The notes under the pieces were generated by a model. That model ran no database searches, was not told the DNA's origin, and saw only the letters and a program-made list of their open reading frames with translations. Source: Microbacterium lemovicicum (lineage in GTDB: Bacteria > Actinomycetota > Actinomycetes > Actinomycetales > Microbacteriaceae). From it: a DNA stretch of 64,000 nucleotides. The DNA lies in contig NZ_CP031423.1 in the NCBI RefSeq assembly GCF_003991875.1, forward strand, positions 2,976,001 to 3,040,000. The letters run 5' to 3'. Both the position numbers and the translations under genes were made by a program. Of the stretch, positions 54,444 through 64,000 are shown in pieces. Position 1 is the stretch's first letter. Each line of letters begins with the position of its first letter.

Positions 54444-55632
54444 TGCTTCCGCAGGACAGCCCGCCGAGCGACGACGCCTCCCGCCACGCGGCATCCATGG
54501 TGGAGGAGCTCGGCGCGGGCGTGGTGAAGCGTGCGACCCGGCTCGCCGACGGCCGCGACCTCATCTACTACGACGACCCGGGCACCGCCCTCCCGGCGGA
54601 GCGATCCGTCGATCCGCGCGTCCTCGACGGGCGGCCGGAGACGGCCACCATGCGCCGCGACGTGCTCACCGGCGACTGGATCTCGATCGCGGCCTCCCGC
54701 CAGAATCGCGCCTTCCTTCCGCCGGCCCATCTCGATCCGCTCGCGCCGCAGACGCCCGGCAACGCGTCCGAGATCCCCTCGCTGTACGACGTCGCCGTCT
54801 TCGAGAACAAGTCGCCGTCGTTCGGCCCCGGACTCGCCGCGGCCACGGCCGACGCCCCGGCGGCCGCCGACCCGCCGCGCGATCTCGCCGATCTCGACGC
54901 CCCGGGTCTCGGCCGCACGCGCAGCTCGGTCGGACGCTGCGAGGTCGTCTGCTTCTCGCCCGAGCACGAGGGCTCGTTCGGCACGCTCACTCCGACGCGC
55001 GCCCGCACCGTCATCGAGGCATGGGCCGATCGCACGGCCGCACTGTCGCTGCTCCCCGGCATCCAGCAGGTGTTCCCGTTCGAGAACAGGGGCGAGGCGA
55101 TCGGCGTGACGCTGCGGCATCCGCACGGCCAGATCTACGCCTACCCGTATCTGACCCCGCGCACCCAGCTGCTCCTCGCCTCGGTCCGGCGCGAGGGCGA
55201 CGACCTGTTCGAGCGCATCGTCGCCTTCGAGTCGGCCGGCCCCCGCATGGTGCTGGAGGCCGAGCACTGGGTCGCCTACGTGCCGTTCGCCGCCCGCTGG
55301 CCGATCGAGGTGCACCTGGCGCCCCGGCGCCACGTCGCCGACTTCGCCGCGACCAGCCCGGAGGAGCGCGACGAGCTCGCCGGGGTGTACCTGCGCCTGC
55401 TGCGCGGCGTCGACGCCCTCTACGGCAACCCCACCCCCTACATCGCCGCCTGGCATCAGGCGCCCGTCGGCGTCGGCCGTGACACGGTGCGGCTGCACCT
55501 GCAGCTGACCTCCCCCCGCCGCGCCGCCGACAAGCTGAAGTACCTGGCCGGCTCCGAATCCGCGATGGGCGCCTGGATCGGCGACATCGCCCCGGAGGCC
55601 GCCGCCGACCGACTCCGAGAGGCCATCGCCCG

Positions 55633-55636
<4 letters not shown>
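54437..55636 (+). CDS. galT: Galactose-1-phosphate uridylyltransferase
   Basis: A 399-residue GalT. It has RDVLTGDWISIAASRQNR, VVCFSPEHEGSFGTL, the active-site HPHGQIYAYPYLTP and WHQAPVG near the C-terminus. It swaps UDP between glucose and galactose-1-phosphate. GTG 54437 gives the leaderless start; ATG 54443 is possible. It overlaps galK by ATGA. Confidence 0.96.
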
Positions 55637-56820
<1,184 letters not shown>

Positions 56821-56867
56821 GGCGACGGGTCGCTCCCCCACGTGCAGGGCGCCCATACGCTCGACTC

Positions 56868-57470
56868 ATGGCACAGAGAGGCGCGTACGCGAAGGGCATC
56901 GCCAAGCGGGAGGAGATCCTCACCACCGCGCTGGAGGTGATCGTCCGCGAGGGGTTCAGCGGAGCATCCGTCCGCCAACTCGCCGACGCGGTCGGTCTCA
57001 GCCAGGCCGGACTGCTGCACTACTTCGCCAGCAAGGACGAGCTGTTCACCGAGGTGCTGCGCAAACGCGACGAGGTGGATGCCGTCGGCATGGATGCTGC
57101 CGGACCCGACCCCGCCTCCCTCTTCGACGGGTTCCTCGCCCTCATCCGCCACAACGCCGACGTGCCGGGGCTGGTGCAGCTGTACGTGCACCTGTCGGCG
57201 GCGGCCACGGATCCCGCCCACGACGGGCACGAGTACTTCCGGGAGCGCGTGGCGCAGATCCGCTCGCGCTTCGCACCGGCCATCGCCGACCTCCAGGCGC
57301 GCGGCGATCTCCCGTCGTCGCTCGAGCCCGAGCAGCTGAGCCGCATCCTCATCGCCCTGGCGGACGGGCTGCAGGAGCAGTGGCTGATGGACCCGTCGAT
57401 CGACATGGCCGGCGACATCGCAGCGCTGCTGCGGGCCCTCGGCCTGAGCTCCCCCGCCGCCGCTCGCTGA
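56868..57470 (+). CDS. TetR-family regulator
   Basis: A 200-residue TetR: REEILTTALEVIVREGFSGA and VRQLADAVGLSQAGLLHYFA, followed by SKDELFTEVLRKRDEVD. It resembles the regulator at 24542-25168 (both have H/RxFASKDEL and a similar ligand domain), a subfamily often beside glycoside genes in Micrococcales. TACGCT lies six bases before the ATG (leaderless). Its target is unclear; galactoside use is a guess from position. Confidence 0.92.
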   Translation: MAQRGAYAKGIAKREEILTTALEVIVREGFSGASVRQLADAVGLSQAGLLHYFASKDELFTEVLRKRDEVDAVGMDAAGPDPASLFDGFLALIRHNADVPGLVQLYVHLSAAATDPAHDGHEYFRERVAQIRSRFAPAIADLQARGDLPSSLEPEQLSRILIALADGLQEQWLMDPSIDMAGDIAALLRALGLSSPAAAR

Positions 57471-57545
57471 CGGCGCGCGTTCAGCGAGGGCGACGCCCCA
57501 CTCGGCCGGCGAGCGAGCGCAGCAAGGCGACCCGCCTCGGTTCGG

Positions 57546-57630
57546 CCGACGTCTGCACGACCCGTGACGCGGGTGGGGCCGCGAGTGGCGGATGGGGCGG
57601 CTCGCGGGGTGTCGGTCGTGCAGACGTCGG
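57546..57630. terminator. Long inverted repeat between convergent TetR and LLM genes
   Basis: CCGACGTCTGCACGACC (57546-57562) and its exact complement (57614-57630), 17-bp arms, 51-base loop, within 259 bases without genes. A third partial copy (GCGGACGTCGGGCG) lies at about 57671. Confidence 0.55.
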
Positions 57631-57729
57631 GGCGAGGCGTCTCGTGGCCGGCGCTCCTCGAGCGAGTAGTGCGGACGTCGGGCGTGTCGCCTCGTCGCCG
57701 GCGCTCCTCGCTCGAGAAGCGGCGCGCGG

Positions 57730-58716
57730 TCAGATGAGGGCGGGGATGACCTCGCGCTCGAACAGCTCGATGCCCGAGCGGTCGTAGGCGTGCTCGGGGA
57801 AGTAGTGGATCGCGTAGCCGAGGCCGTGCTCGGCCCGCTCGGCCAGACGCTCCACGATCTGCTCGGGCGTGCCGAATCCGAGCGATCCGCGGTAGTCGCT
57901 CTCGATCGCGGCCGCGCGCTCCTCGCCCACGTGCGGCGCGACGCGGGCGATGACCTGCGCCAGACGCTCCTCCGCCTCGGCCTCGGTCGCGGCGATGATC
58001 GTGTTGACGTTCGACGACCGCGTGATCTCCTCGAACGGCCGGCCCAGCTTCTCGCAGTGCCCGCGGAGCACGTCGCTCTTGTGGTCGAACTCCTCGATCG
58101 ACCCGGCGAAGTTCGTGTACGAGGCGTACTTGGCCGCGATCTTGAGCGTGACCTTCTCGCCGCCGCCGGCGATCCAGAACGGGATGCCGCCCTCCTGCAG
58201 CGGCTGCGGCTGCACGATCGCCCCGTCGACCTGGTAGTGCGTGCCGTCGAGGGTCGCGGTGCCGGTGGTCCACGCCTGATGCATGATCTCGACGCCCTCG
58301 CGCAGCATCCCGAGCCTGTCGGGGATGCCGGGGAACCCGTAGCCGTACGCGCGCCACTCGTGCTCGTACCAGCCGCCGCCGATGCCCATCTCGGCGCGGC
58401 CGCCGGAGATCAGGTCGACGGTCGCGGCCACCTTCGCGAGGTAGGCCGGGTTGCGGTAGCCCATGCACGTGCACATCTGGCCGAGACGGATCTGATCGGT
58501 CACCGCGGCGAACGCGGACATCAGTGTCCACGCCTCGTGGGTGGCCTCCTCGCTCGGCACCGGCGTGGTGTGGAAGTGGTCGTACACCCAGAGGGACTCC
58601 CACGGGCCCTCGTCGGCGCGCTGCGCGAGCTCGCTCATCACGCGCCACTGATCGGCCGGCTCGATGCCGACGAGGTCGAAGCGCCAGCCCTGGGGAATGA
58701 AGGTTCCGAATCGCAT
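57730..58716 (-). CDS. LLM-class F420-dependent oxidoreductase
   Basis: A 328-residue TIM-barrel oxidoreductase: MRFGTFIPQGWRFDLVGIEP, SLWVYDHFHTTPVPSEEATH, LGQMCTCMGYRNPAYLAKVA and GIGGGWYEHEWRAYGYGFP. This sequence type (TIGR03560-like) is assigned to F420-dependent enzymes of actinobacteria. TAGGCT six bases before the ATG marks a leaderless start. Substrate unknown. Confidence 0.92.
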   Translation of the reverse strand: MRFGTFIPQGWRFDLVGIEPADQWRVMSELAQRADEGPWESLWVYDHFHTTPVPSEEATHEAWTLMSAFAAVTDQIRLGQMCTCMGYRNPAYLAKVAATVDLISGGRAEMGIGGGWYEHEWRAYGYGFPGIPDRLGMLREGVEIMHQAWTTGTATLDGTHYQVDGAIVQPQPLQEGGIPFWIAGGGEKVTLKIAAKYASYTNFAGSIEEFDHKSDVLRGHCEKLGRPFEEITRSSNVNTIIAATEAEAEERLAQVIARVAPHVGEERAAAIESDYRGSLGFGTPEQIVERLAERAEHGLGYAIHYFPEHAYDRSGIELFEREVIPALI

Positions 58717-58754
58717 GGGTTCAGCCTAGGAGCGGACCGGATGCTGCGGTGTGA

Positions 58755-60257
58755 TCACGCGGGATCGCTCGGCACCGGCCGCGTGTCCTCGTCGGCGCGG
58801 AATCCGAGCGGCGGGCGGGAGCGCTCCTGGGCGACGACCTCGTGCCGGTCGGCGAGGCGGCGGAGCCCCGCGAACGGCTGCTGCATGCGGTGGTTGTCGC
58901 CGAGGATCGGCTCGACCCGGTCGAGGAAGGCCCAGTAGCCCGCGGTGTAGGGGCAGGCCTTCTCGCCGATGCGCACGGTCGGCGTGAAGCGGCAGCCGCG
59001 GCAGTGGTCCGACATCCGATTGATGTACGCCCCACCCGACGCGTACGGCTTGGTCGCCACCCTGCCGCCGTCGGCGTGCAGGGTCATGCCGACGACGTTC
59101 GCGGGCATGACCCAGGGCGTGCCGTCGACGAACATCGAGACGAACCAGTCGTTCATCGCCCGCGGATCGTAGCCGCGCTGCAGCGCGTGGTTGCCGATCA
59201 CCATCAGGCGCTGGATGTGGTGCGCCCACCCGTGGTCGCGCACGGTGCCGACGGCGTGCGAGAGGCAGGCCTCCTCGATCTCGTCGGCGTCGAGCTCGAG
59301 CAGCGCGGGCGGCACGTCGCGGTGCGCGGCGAGCACGTTGCTGTGCACGTAGTCCTCGCCGAAGCGCCAGTAGTGGTGCCAGATCCACTCGCGCCACCCG
59401 ATGATCTGGCGCACGAACCCCTCGGTGCTCGCCAGCGGCGCGCGGCCGGCGGTGTACTCGGCGACGACGGCGTCCACGGCCTCGCGCGGATCGAGCACCC
59501 CGAGGTTCATCGGCACGCTCAGCAGGGAGTGCGCCATCGTCCAGTCGCCCTCGAGGATGGCGTCCTCGAACGGGCCGAAGTCGTTGAGGCGCGTCTCGAT
59601 GAAGTCGCGCAGCGCGGCGCGCGCCTCCGCCGGGGTGACGGCGAACTCGCGCGGCCCGTCCGTGCCGACGAAGCGCACGTCGCCGTCGCGCTCCCAGCGG
59701 TCGAGGTCTCGGCGCACCTCGGCGTCGATGTCGTCCTCCTCCGGCCACCACGGGTCGGGCAGGCCGAGGGTGTGCGCGTTCTTGGGCGGCGACTGCCGGT
59801 TGTCGTGGTCGTAGTTCCAGCGACCACCCGCCGGGCGGCCGTCCTCCATCAGGATGCCGGTGCGCTCGCGCACCCAGCGGTAGAAGTCCTCCATCGCGGC
59901 CTGGGGATGCGCATCGGCGAAGCCCGCGAAGTCGGGCTCGCTCGTGACGAAGCCGCGGCTGGGCAGGATCTCGGCGCCCAGCTCGCGCGCGAGCCGGCGG
60001 GCGCGGTAAGAGGTCGGGTCGATCACCTCGAGGTCGCGGCCCTCCAGCGCAGCGCGGAACGTCGCCGCCTGCACGTACTCCATGCGGTCGCCGAGCTCGG
60101 CCTTCCGGTGCCGCATCGCCGACAGGTAGAGGTGCGCCTTGCGACGGTGGATCGGAGCGCGGCTCCACGCCGAGCGGGCCTCGACCAGCAGCATCCGCCC
60201 GCCGTCGTCGAACTCCTCGCCGAGCTGACCGGCCACCACCCATCGCTGTCGCGCCAT
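58755..60257 (-). CDS. FeS-type bacterial cryptochrome/(6-4) photolyase
   Basis: A 500-residue FeS-BCP/PhrB-type photolyase, unrelated in detail to the enzyme at 42638. Opens RWVVAGQLGEEFDDGGR; has GGRWNYDHDNRQSPPKNAHT, WREWIWHHYW, AMNDWFVSMFVDGTPWVMPANV and the four cysteines for an iron-sulfur cluster: one in EEACLSHAV and three in DHCRGCRFTPTVRIGEKACP. It repairs (6-4) photoproducts. CAGGAT precedes the ATG by six bases; an upstream GTG at 60290 is possible. Confidence 0.95.
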   Translation of the reverse strand: MARQRWVVAGQLGEEFDDGGRMLLVEARSAWSRAPIHRRKAHLYLSAMRHRKAELGDRMEYVQAATFRAALEGRDLEVIDPTSYRARRLARELGAEILPSRGFVTSEPDFAGFADAHPQAAMEDFYRWVRERTGILMEDGRPAGGRWNYDHDNRQSPPKNAHTLGLPDPWWPEEDDIDAEVRRDLDRWERDGDVRFVGTDGPREFAVTPAEARAALRDFIETRLNDFGPFEDAILEGDWTMAHSLLSVPMNLGVLDPREAVDAVVAEYTAGRAPLASTEGFVRQIIGWREWIWHHYWRFGEDYVHSNVLAAHRDVPPALLELDADEIEEACLSHAVGTVRDHGWAHHIQRLMVIGNHALQRGYDPRAMNDWFVSMFVDGTPWVMPANVVGMTLHADGGRVATKPYASGGAYINRMSDHCRGCRFTPTVRIGEKACPYTAGYWAFLDRVEPILGDNHRMQQPFAGLRRLADRHEVVAQERSRPPLGFRADEDTRPVPSDPA

Positions 60258-60286
60258 GCGGCCATCCTGACGCGCGGCGCGCGCGC

Positions 60287-61306
60287 TCACCTCGGGTTGA
60301 CAACCTCCGCGTCGGGGATGCGCCGGCGCATGACCTCGATCGCCGCCGGGTTGGCGTCCACCAGCACCGCATCCCTGCCGAGGGCGGCCGCCACGGCGCC
60401 GGTCGTGCCGCTGCCGGCGAACAGGTCGAGCACGCGGTCACCGGGGCGGGAGGACGCCCGGACGATGCGCCGCAGGATGCCCTCGGGCTTCTGGGTCGGA
60501 TAGCCCGTCTTCTCGCGTCCGGTGGTCGGAACGATCGTGTGCCACCACACGTCGGTCGGGAGCTTGCCGCGCGCGGCCTTCTCGGGCGTGACGAGCCCCG
60601 GCGCCATGTACGGCTCCCGGTCGACCGATTCGGAGTCGAACCAGTAGCCGCGCGGATCCTTGACGTACACGAGGATCGTGTCGTGCTTCGTCGGCCACCG
60701 CTTGCGGGTCTTGGCGCCGTAGTCGTAGGCCCAGATCAGCTCGTTGAGGAACCGGTCGCGACCGAACAGCCCGTCGAGCATCACCTTGACGTAGTGCACC
60801 TCGCGGTAGTCGAGGTGCACGTAGAGCGTGCCGTCGTCGGCCAGCAGCCGCCAGGCCTCGGCGAGCCGCGGCTCGAGGAACGCCCAGTAGTCGTCGAAGG
60901 CGTCGTCGTAGGCGCGCAGGTCGCCGCGCAGCCGCTCGTACGACCGGCCGTGGAAGCCGGCGCGGACCGGCGAGGCGGGCGTGCCGTCGGCCGACCCTGC
61001 GGAACTCCACGGATCCGGGGTGGCGGGGGCCTCAGGGGTGGCCACGGCTGCGCCGGCGGCACCGATCCGTGGAGTTTGATCCACGACGGGAGGGACGGAT
61101 GCCGCGGCCCGGGCCGTCTCGATCGCGCGCTCACGCACGCGGCCGGTGTTGAACGGCGGGTCGAGGTAGATGAGGGTGAAGGAGGCGTCGGGGAGGGTGC
61201 GCGCGACCTCGAGGTTGTCGCCGTGATGGATCGCGACGGAACCGCGGGGCACCGGGCCGGGAGCGACCGTGCCGCCGGCGACGGCGCCCGCCGTCGGTTC
61301 GGTCAC
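60287..61306 (-). CDS. Beta-class site-specific DNA methyltransferase, orphan
   Basis: A 339-residue adenine-N6 or cytosine-N4 methyltransferase. The catalytic motif DPPFNTG is near residue 46 and the AdoMet motif DLFAGSGTTGAVAA near the C-terminus, the beta-class order (CcrM/HinfI type). Residues about 55-115 are an Ala/Pro-rich low-complexity insert in the target region. No restriction gene adjoins. GTG 61306 overlaps the lipoate ligase stop. Confidence 0.9.
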   Translation of the reverse strand: MTEPTAGAVAGGTVAPGPVPRGSVAIHHGDNLEVARTLPDASFTLIYLDPPFNTGRVRERAIETARAAASVPPVVDQTPRIGAAGAAVATPEAPATPDPWSSAGSADGTPASPVRAGFHGRSYERLRGDLRAYDDAFDDYWAFLEPRLAEAWRLLADDGTLYVHLDYREVHYVKVMLDGLFGRDRFLNELIWAYDYGAKTRKRWPTKHDTILVYVKDPRGYWFDSESVDREPYMAPGLVTPEKAARGKLPTDVWWHTIVPTTGREKTGYPTQKPEGILRRIVRASSRPGDRVLDLFAGSGTTGAVAAALGRDAVLVDANPAAIEVMRRRIPDAEVVNPR

Positions 61307-62352
61307 GGCACGCGGCGCAGCCACGCGTCCGTGGAGAACTTCGACGCGACCAGCGCCTCCGCCTCGGCGTACTCGTCCGCGGTGATGTGCCCCGGGACCG
61401 CGCCGTAGAGGGTGGAGAACGTCTGGATGAACGTGTCGATGATGGCCGCGCGCGGCATCCCCGTCTGGCTCTTCAGCGGATCGACCCGCTTCGCCGCCGA
61501 CACCGTGCCCTTGTCGCTGAGCTTCTCGCGGCCGATGCGGAGCACCTCGGTCATGACCTGACCGTCCATGTCGTAGCTCAGGGTCGCGTGGTGCAGCACC
61601 CCGCCGTTGGCGAGCCGCTTCTGCGCGGCGCCGCCGATCTTGCCCTGCGGCGAGGCGATGTCGTTCAGCGGCTGATAGGTCGCGTCGACGCCGACCGAGC
61701 GCAGCGCCTGCAGCACCCAGTCGTCGAGGAAGGCGTAGGAGTCGGCGAACGTCATGCCCGCGACGAGGGATGCCGGCACGTACAGCGAGTAGGTGACGAT
61801 CGAGTTGGCGCCCATCATCATGGCTCCGCCGCCGGAGATGCGGCGGACCACGTCGAAGCCGTGGCGCGCGGCGCCCTCGGGATCGACCTCGTTGCGCAGC
61901 GACTGGAAGGAGCCGATCACCACGGCCGATTCGTCCCACTCCCAGAGACGGAGCGTGGGATTGCGGCGGCCGTCGCCGACGCGGGCGGTGAGCACCTCGT
62001 CGAGGGCGAGGTTCATGCGCGGGCTCACGGGGGCGTCGTGCACGACCTCCCACGAGAAGTCCTTCCACCCGGGCGCGGTGACCAGGGCGCGCCGCACGGC
62101 GGTGCCCACGGCCTCCGGGGTGAAGCCCAGCAGCTGCGCCCCGGCGGGGAGCGCGGCGCGGACGGCGGCGGCGATCTGACCGGCGTCGGACTCGACAGGC
62201 AGACCCGTGACGGCCGCGTCGATGTCGGCGAGCGCGTCGTCGGGTTCGAGGAAGAAGTCGCCCGCGAGGTGGAAGTCCGCGATCCGTCCGTCGCGGACCT
62301 CGAGGTCGACCACCACGAGCTTGCCGCCGGGCACCTTGTATTCGCCGTGCAT
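61303..62352 (-). CDS. lplA: Lipoate-protein ligase with accessory domain at the N-terminus
   Basis: A 349-residue biotin/lipoate-transferase-fold enzyme. The first 90 residues (GEYKVPGGKLVVVDLEV, HLAGDFFLEPDDALADID) match the accessory domain that in E. coli LplA is C-terminal and in archaea is separate LplB. The catalytic domain follows: NLALDEVLTARVGDG, VVRRISGGGAMMMGANS in place of the usual RRxSGGGAVYHD, and GKIGGAAQKRLANGGVLHHA with the lipoyl-binding Lys. TAGGCT six bases upstream (leaderless). It attaches lipoate to dehydrogenase E2 or GcvH. Confidence 0.9.
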   Translation of the reverse strand: MHGEYKVPGGKLVVVDLEVRDGRIADFHLAGDFFLEPDDALADIDAAVTGLPVESDAGQIAAAVRAALPAGAQLLGFTPEAVGTAVRRALVTAPGWKDFSWEVVHDAPVSPRMNLALDEVLTARVGDGRRNPTLRLWEWDESAVVIGSFQSLRNEVDPEGAARHGFDVVRRISGGGAMMMGANSIVTYSLYVPASLVAGMTFADSYAFLDDWVLQALRSVGVDATYQPLNDIASPQGKIGGAAQKRLANGGVLHHATLSYDMDGQVMTEVLRIGREKLSDKGTVSAAKRVDPLKSQTGMPRAAIIDTFIQTFSTLYGAVPGHITADEYAEAEALVASKFSTDAWLRRVP

Positions 62353-62361
62353 GCCCTCAGC

Positions 62362-63231
62362 CTACGGCCGCTGCCGCACGGGGATGCGGGCGTCGAGCCA
62401 CGCGAGGAGGTCGGCCCGCACCTCGTCCTGCACGCCCTCGTTGAAGATCTCGTGCCGGGCGTCGGGATAGACGAGCGTCGTGACATCCGTGAGTCCTGAT
62501 CGGCGGCGGTACGCATCCGCCAGCCGGTGCACGCTGCGCGGACCGCCCACCGTGTCGTCGCGGCCGACCATCAGCAGCACCGGGATGTCGCGGCCGAGGT
62601 CTCTGCGCGGTCGGCCGATGAGGCGCAGCGTCTCGGCGGCGCCGAAGAGCTGAGCCAGCGGCACGTCGATCGTGAGCGGGTCGGCGGCGAAATCCGCCGC
62701 CACGGCGGGGTCGGTCGACAGCCACTCGAGGCCGGTCGCCTCGGGACCCGCCCACGGCGCGTTCAGCGGGCGATGATTCAGCGACCCCGGCCAGCGCAGC
62801 GCGGAGCCGGTCAGCACCACCGCGTCGTAGGCGTCGGGGTGGTCGTTCAGCAGGATCTGCGCGAGGAACGACCCCCAGGAGTGCCCGAGGAGCACGAGCG
62901 GCAGGTTCGGATTCTCGTCGCGGATGAGCCGTGTGAACTGCCACAGGGCCGCGACGGCCGCCCGATGACCGCCGGGCCCGAGACGTCCGAGGCGGAGGGC
63001 GTCACCGTGCTGCGTCATGCCGGTGCGTCCGTGCCCGCGGTGGTCGTCGGCGTAGACGACGAACCCGGCGCCGGTGAGGGCGGCGATCGTGCGCGCGTAC
63101 CTGCCCGCGTGCTCCCCGACGCCGTGCAGGAGCTGCACGACTCCGCGGGCCTCCCCGTCGCCTGCGGCGCCCGTGGCGGGGTGCCGGTCGTAGACGATCG
63201 TGACGCCGTGCGCGTCGATGTACTCGGGCAT
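62362..63231 (-). CDS. Alpha/beta hydrolase, monoacylglycerol-lipase-like
   Basis: A 289-residue serine hydrolase: VVQLLHGVGEHAGRYARTIA, YADDHRGHGRTG, nucleophile elbow LLGHSWGSFLAQ, catalytic Asp in VLLMVGRDDTVGG and His in YPDARHEIFNE. This is the Hydrolase_4/lysophospholipase group. No signal peptide. TAGGCT lies six bases before the ATG. Confidence 0.93.
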   Translation of the reverse strand: MPEYIDAHGVTIVYDRHPATGAAGDGEARGVVQLLHGVGEHAGRYARTIAALTGAGFVVYADDHRGHGRTGMTQHGDALRLGRLGPGGHRAAVAALWQFTRLIRDENPNLPLVLLGHSWGSFLAQILLNDHPDAYDAVVLTGSALRWPGSLNHRPLNAPWAGPEATGLEWLSTDPAVAADFAADPLTIDVPLAQLFGAAETLRLIGRPRRDLGRDIPVLLMVGRDDTVGGPRSVHRLADAYRRRSGLTDVTTLVYPDARHEIFNEGVQDEVRADLLAWLDARIPVRQRP

Positions 63232-63312
63232 GTCCGGAGCCTATCGCCGCCCACGCGGAGACGTGCTAACGTATCGGCGACCACAGATCGCTAGAAAAGC
63301 TAGGTAAATCTC

Positions 63313-64000
63313 ATGCACGAGACCGTGAGCGACATCTTCACCCGCCGTCGCTGGGCGGGCCTGGTGTTCATCAGCATCGCCGTGTCGCTCATCATCGTGG
63401 ATTCGACGATCGTCAACGTCGCCATCCCCGCCATCGTGGACGACCTGGGCATCACCTCCACCGAGGTGCAGTGGGTCCAGGAGGCGTACACGCTCGTCTT
63501 CGCGGCGTTCCTCCTGGTCTTCGGCAGCCTCGCCGACCGCTTCGGCCGTCGGCGCCTGCTCATCCTCGGCGTGGTGCTGTTCGCGGTATCCTCGGTCGCC
63601 GCCGCCTTCGCCCCCACCGGCGGACTGCTCATCCTGGCCCGCCTCGTGCAGGGCGTCGGCGGCGCGATGGTGCTGCCCACCACGCTGTCGCTCATCAACG
63701 CCACCTTCCGCGGCAAGGAGCGCGGCATCGCCTTCGCCGTCTGGGGATCGACCATCGGCGGCATGGCCGCCGTCGGGCCGCTCCTGGGCGGCTGGCTGAC
63801 TACGGACTTCTCGTGGCGCTGGGCCTTCGCGATCAACATCCCGCTCGGCATACTGATCATCGTCGGCGTGCTGCTGTGCGTCGGCGAGTCGAAGGCCGAT
63901 CGCCCCGGACGCATCGATGGCGTCGGCGCGGCCCTCGCGGTCGTCTCCAGCGCGACCCTCGTCTTCGGCCTCATCGAAGGTCGCACCTACGGGTGGTGGA
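63313..64000 (+). CDS. DHA2-type MFS drug efflux transporter, 3' end outside window
   Basis: The first 229 residues of a 14-helix efflux pump: FISIAVSLIIVDSTIVNVAI (DHA2 motif D1), VQWVQEAYTLVFAAFLLVF, GSLADRFGRRRLLILG (motif A) and RLVQGVGGAMVLPTTLSLI with GSTIGGMAAVGPLLGGWLT (motif C). It is divergent from the lipase gene across 81 bases, which contain CTAG repeats (GCTAGAAAAGCTAG at 63292) that might bind a regulator. Confidence 0.93.
   Translation, partial: MHETVSDIFTRRRWAGLVFISIAVSLIIVDSTIVNVAIPAIVDDLGITSTEVQWVQEAYTLVFAAFLLVFGSLADRFGRRRLLILGVVLFAVSSVAAAFAPTGGLLILARLVQGVGGAMVLPTTLSLINATFRGKERGIAFAVWGSTIGGMAAVGPLLGGWLTTDFSWRWAFAINIPLGILIIVGVLLCVGESKADRPGRIDGVGAALAVVSSATLVFGLIEGRTYGWW

Overview
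The window is high-GC DNA from an actinobacterium, most likely Microbacterium or a close member of Microbacteriaceae. This is judged from codon use, gene content (paired LCP wall proteins, F420-type LLM oxidoreductases, ECF41 sigma factor, actinobacterial Leloir cluster) and the frequent TANNNT-N6-start leaderless promoters. No species call can be made from sequence alone.

Layout. (1) 1-2979: an ECF41-type sigma factor module on the minus strand (SDR, sigJ, SDR, SnoaL/NTF2-like protein), with two good matches to the ECF41 promoter signature. (2) 3626-3690: a displaced 3' end of tRNA-Ser(GCT) followed by what looks like that tRNA's original terminator. (3) 3690-25628: about 22 kb of catabolic genes. 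A GntR regulator, an MHS transporter and a split-transketolase/SDR/isomerase operon come first. They are followed by a long co-oriented run (24405 down to 9828): alpha-L-rhamnosidase GH78, GH1, SDR, beta-glucuronidase, sugar transporter, Gfo/Idh/MocA, UxaC, UxuB, mannonate dehydratase, gluconokinase and SDR. A divergent TetR gene with two perfect or near-perfect operators sits at its head. Together these would deglycosylate rhamnosyl/glucuronosyl compounds and carry glucuronate to 2-keto-3-deoxygluconate. (4) 25628-34634: a 9-kb integrative element in tRNA-Ser(GCT), bounded by a 30-bp direct repeat. It has integrase, XRE repressor, xis-like HTH, small zinc proteins, a replication-type HTH protein, terminase-small-like genes and one HK97 major capsid protein, but no portal, large terminase or tail genes. 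It looks like a phage satellite with an accessory cargo of two paralogous membrane-anchored proteins and other unknowns.

(5) 34606-64000 is ordinary core chromosome: tRNA-Ser(GCT), two LCP proteins, tRNA-Ser(TGA), a HAD phosphatase, serS, a diacylglycerol-kinase-like gene, an AbiEi/DUF559 protein, CPD photolyase, LLM oxidoreductase, pheA, EamA and divergent LysR, pgm, alcohol dehydrogenase, glycerate kinase, galE, LacI-galT-galK, TetR, a second LLM, an FeS-type photolyase, a beta-class DNA methyltransferase, a domain-permuted lipoate ligase, a lipase and the start of a DHA2-type efflux gene.

The main structural conclusion is that three copies of the tRNA-Ser(GCT) 3' end (3662, 25628, 34605) partition the left half into a tandem of two insertions. 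The older one lacks a visible integrase and carries the sugar genes. The younger one is the capsid-encoding satellite.
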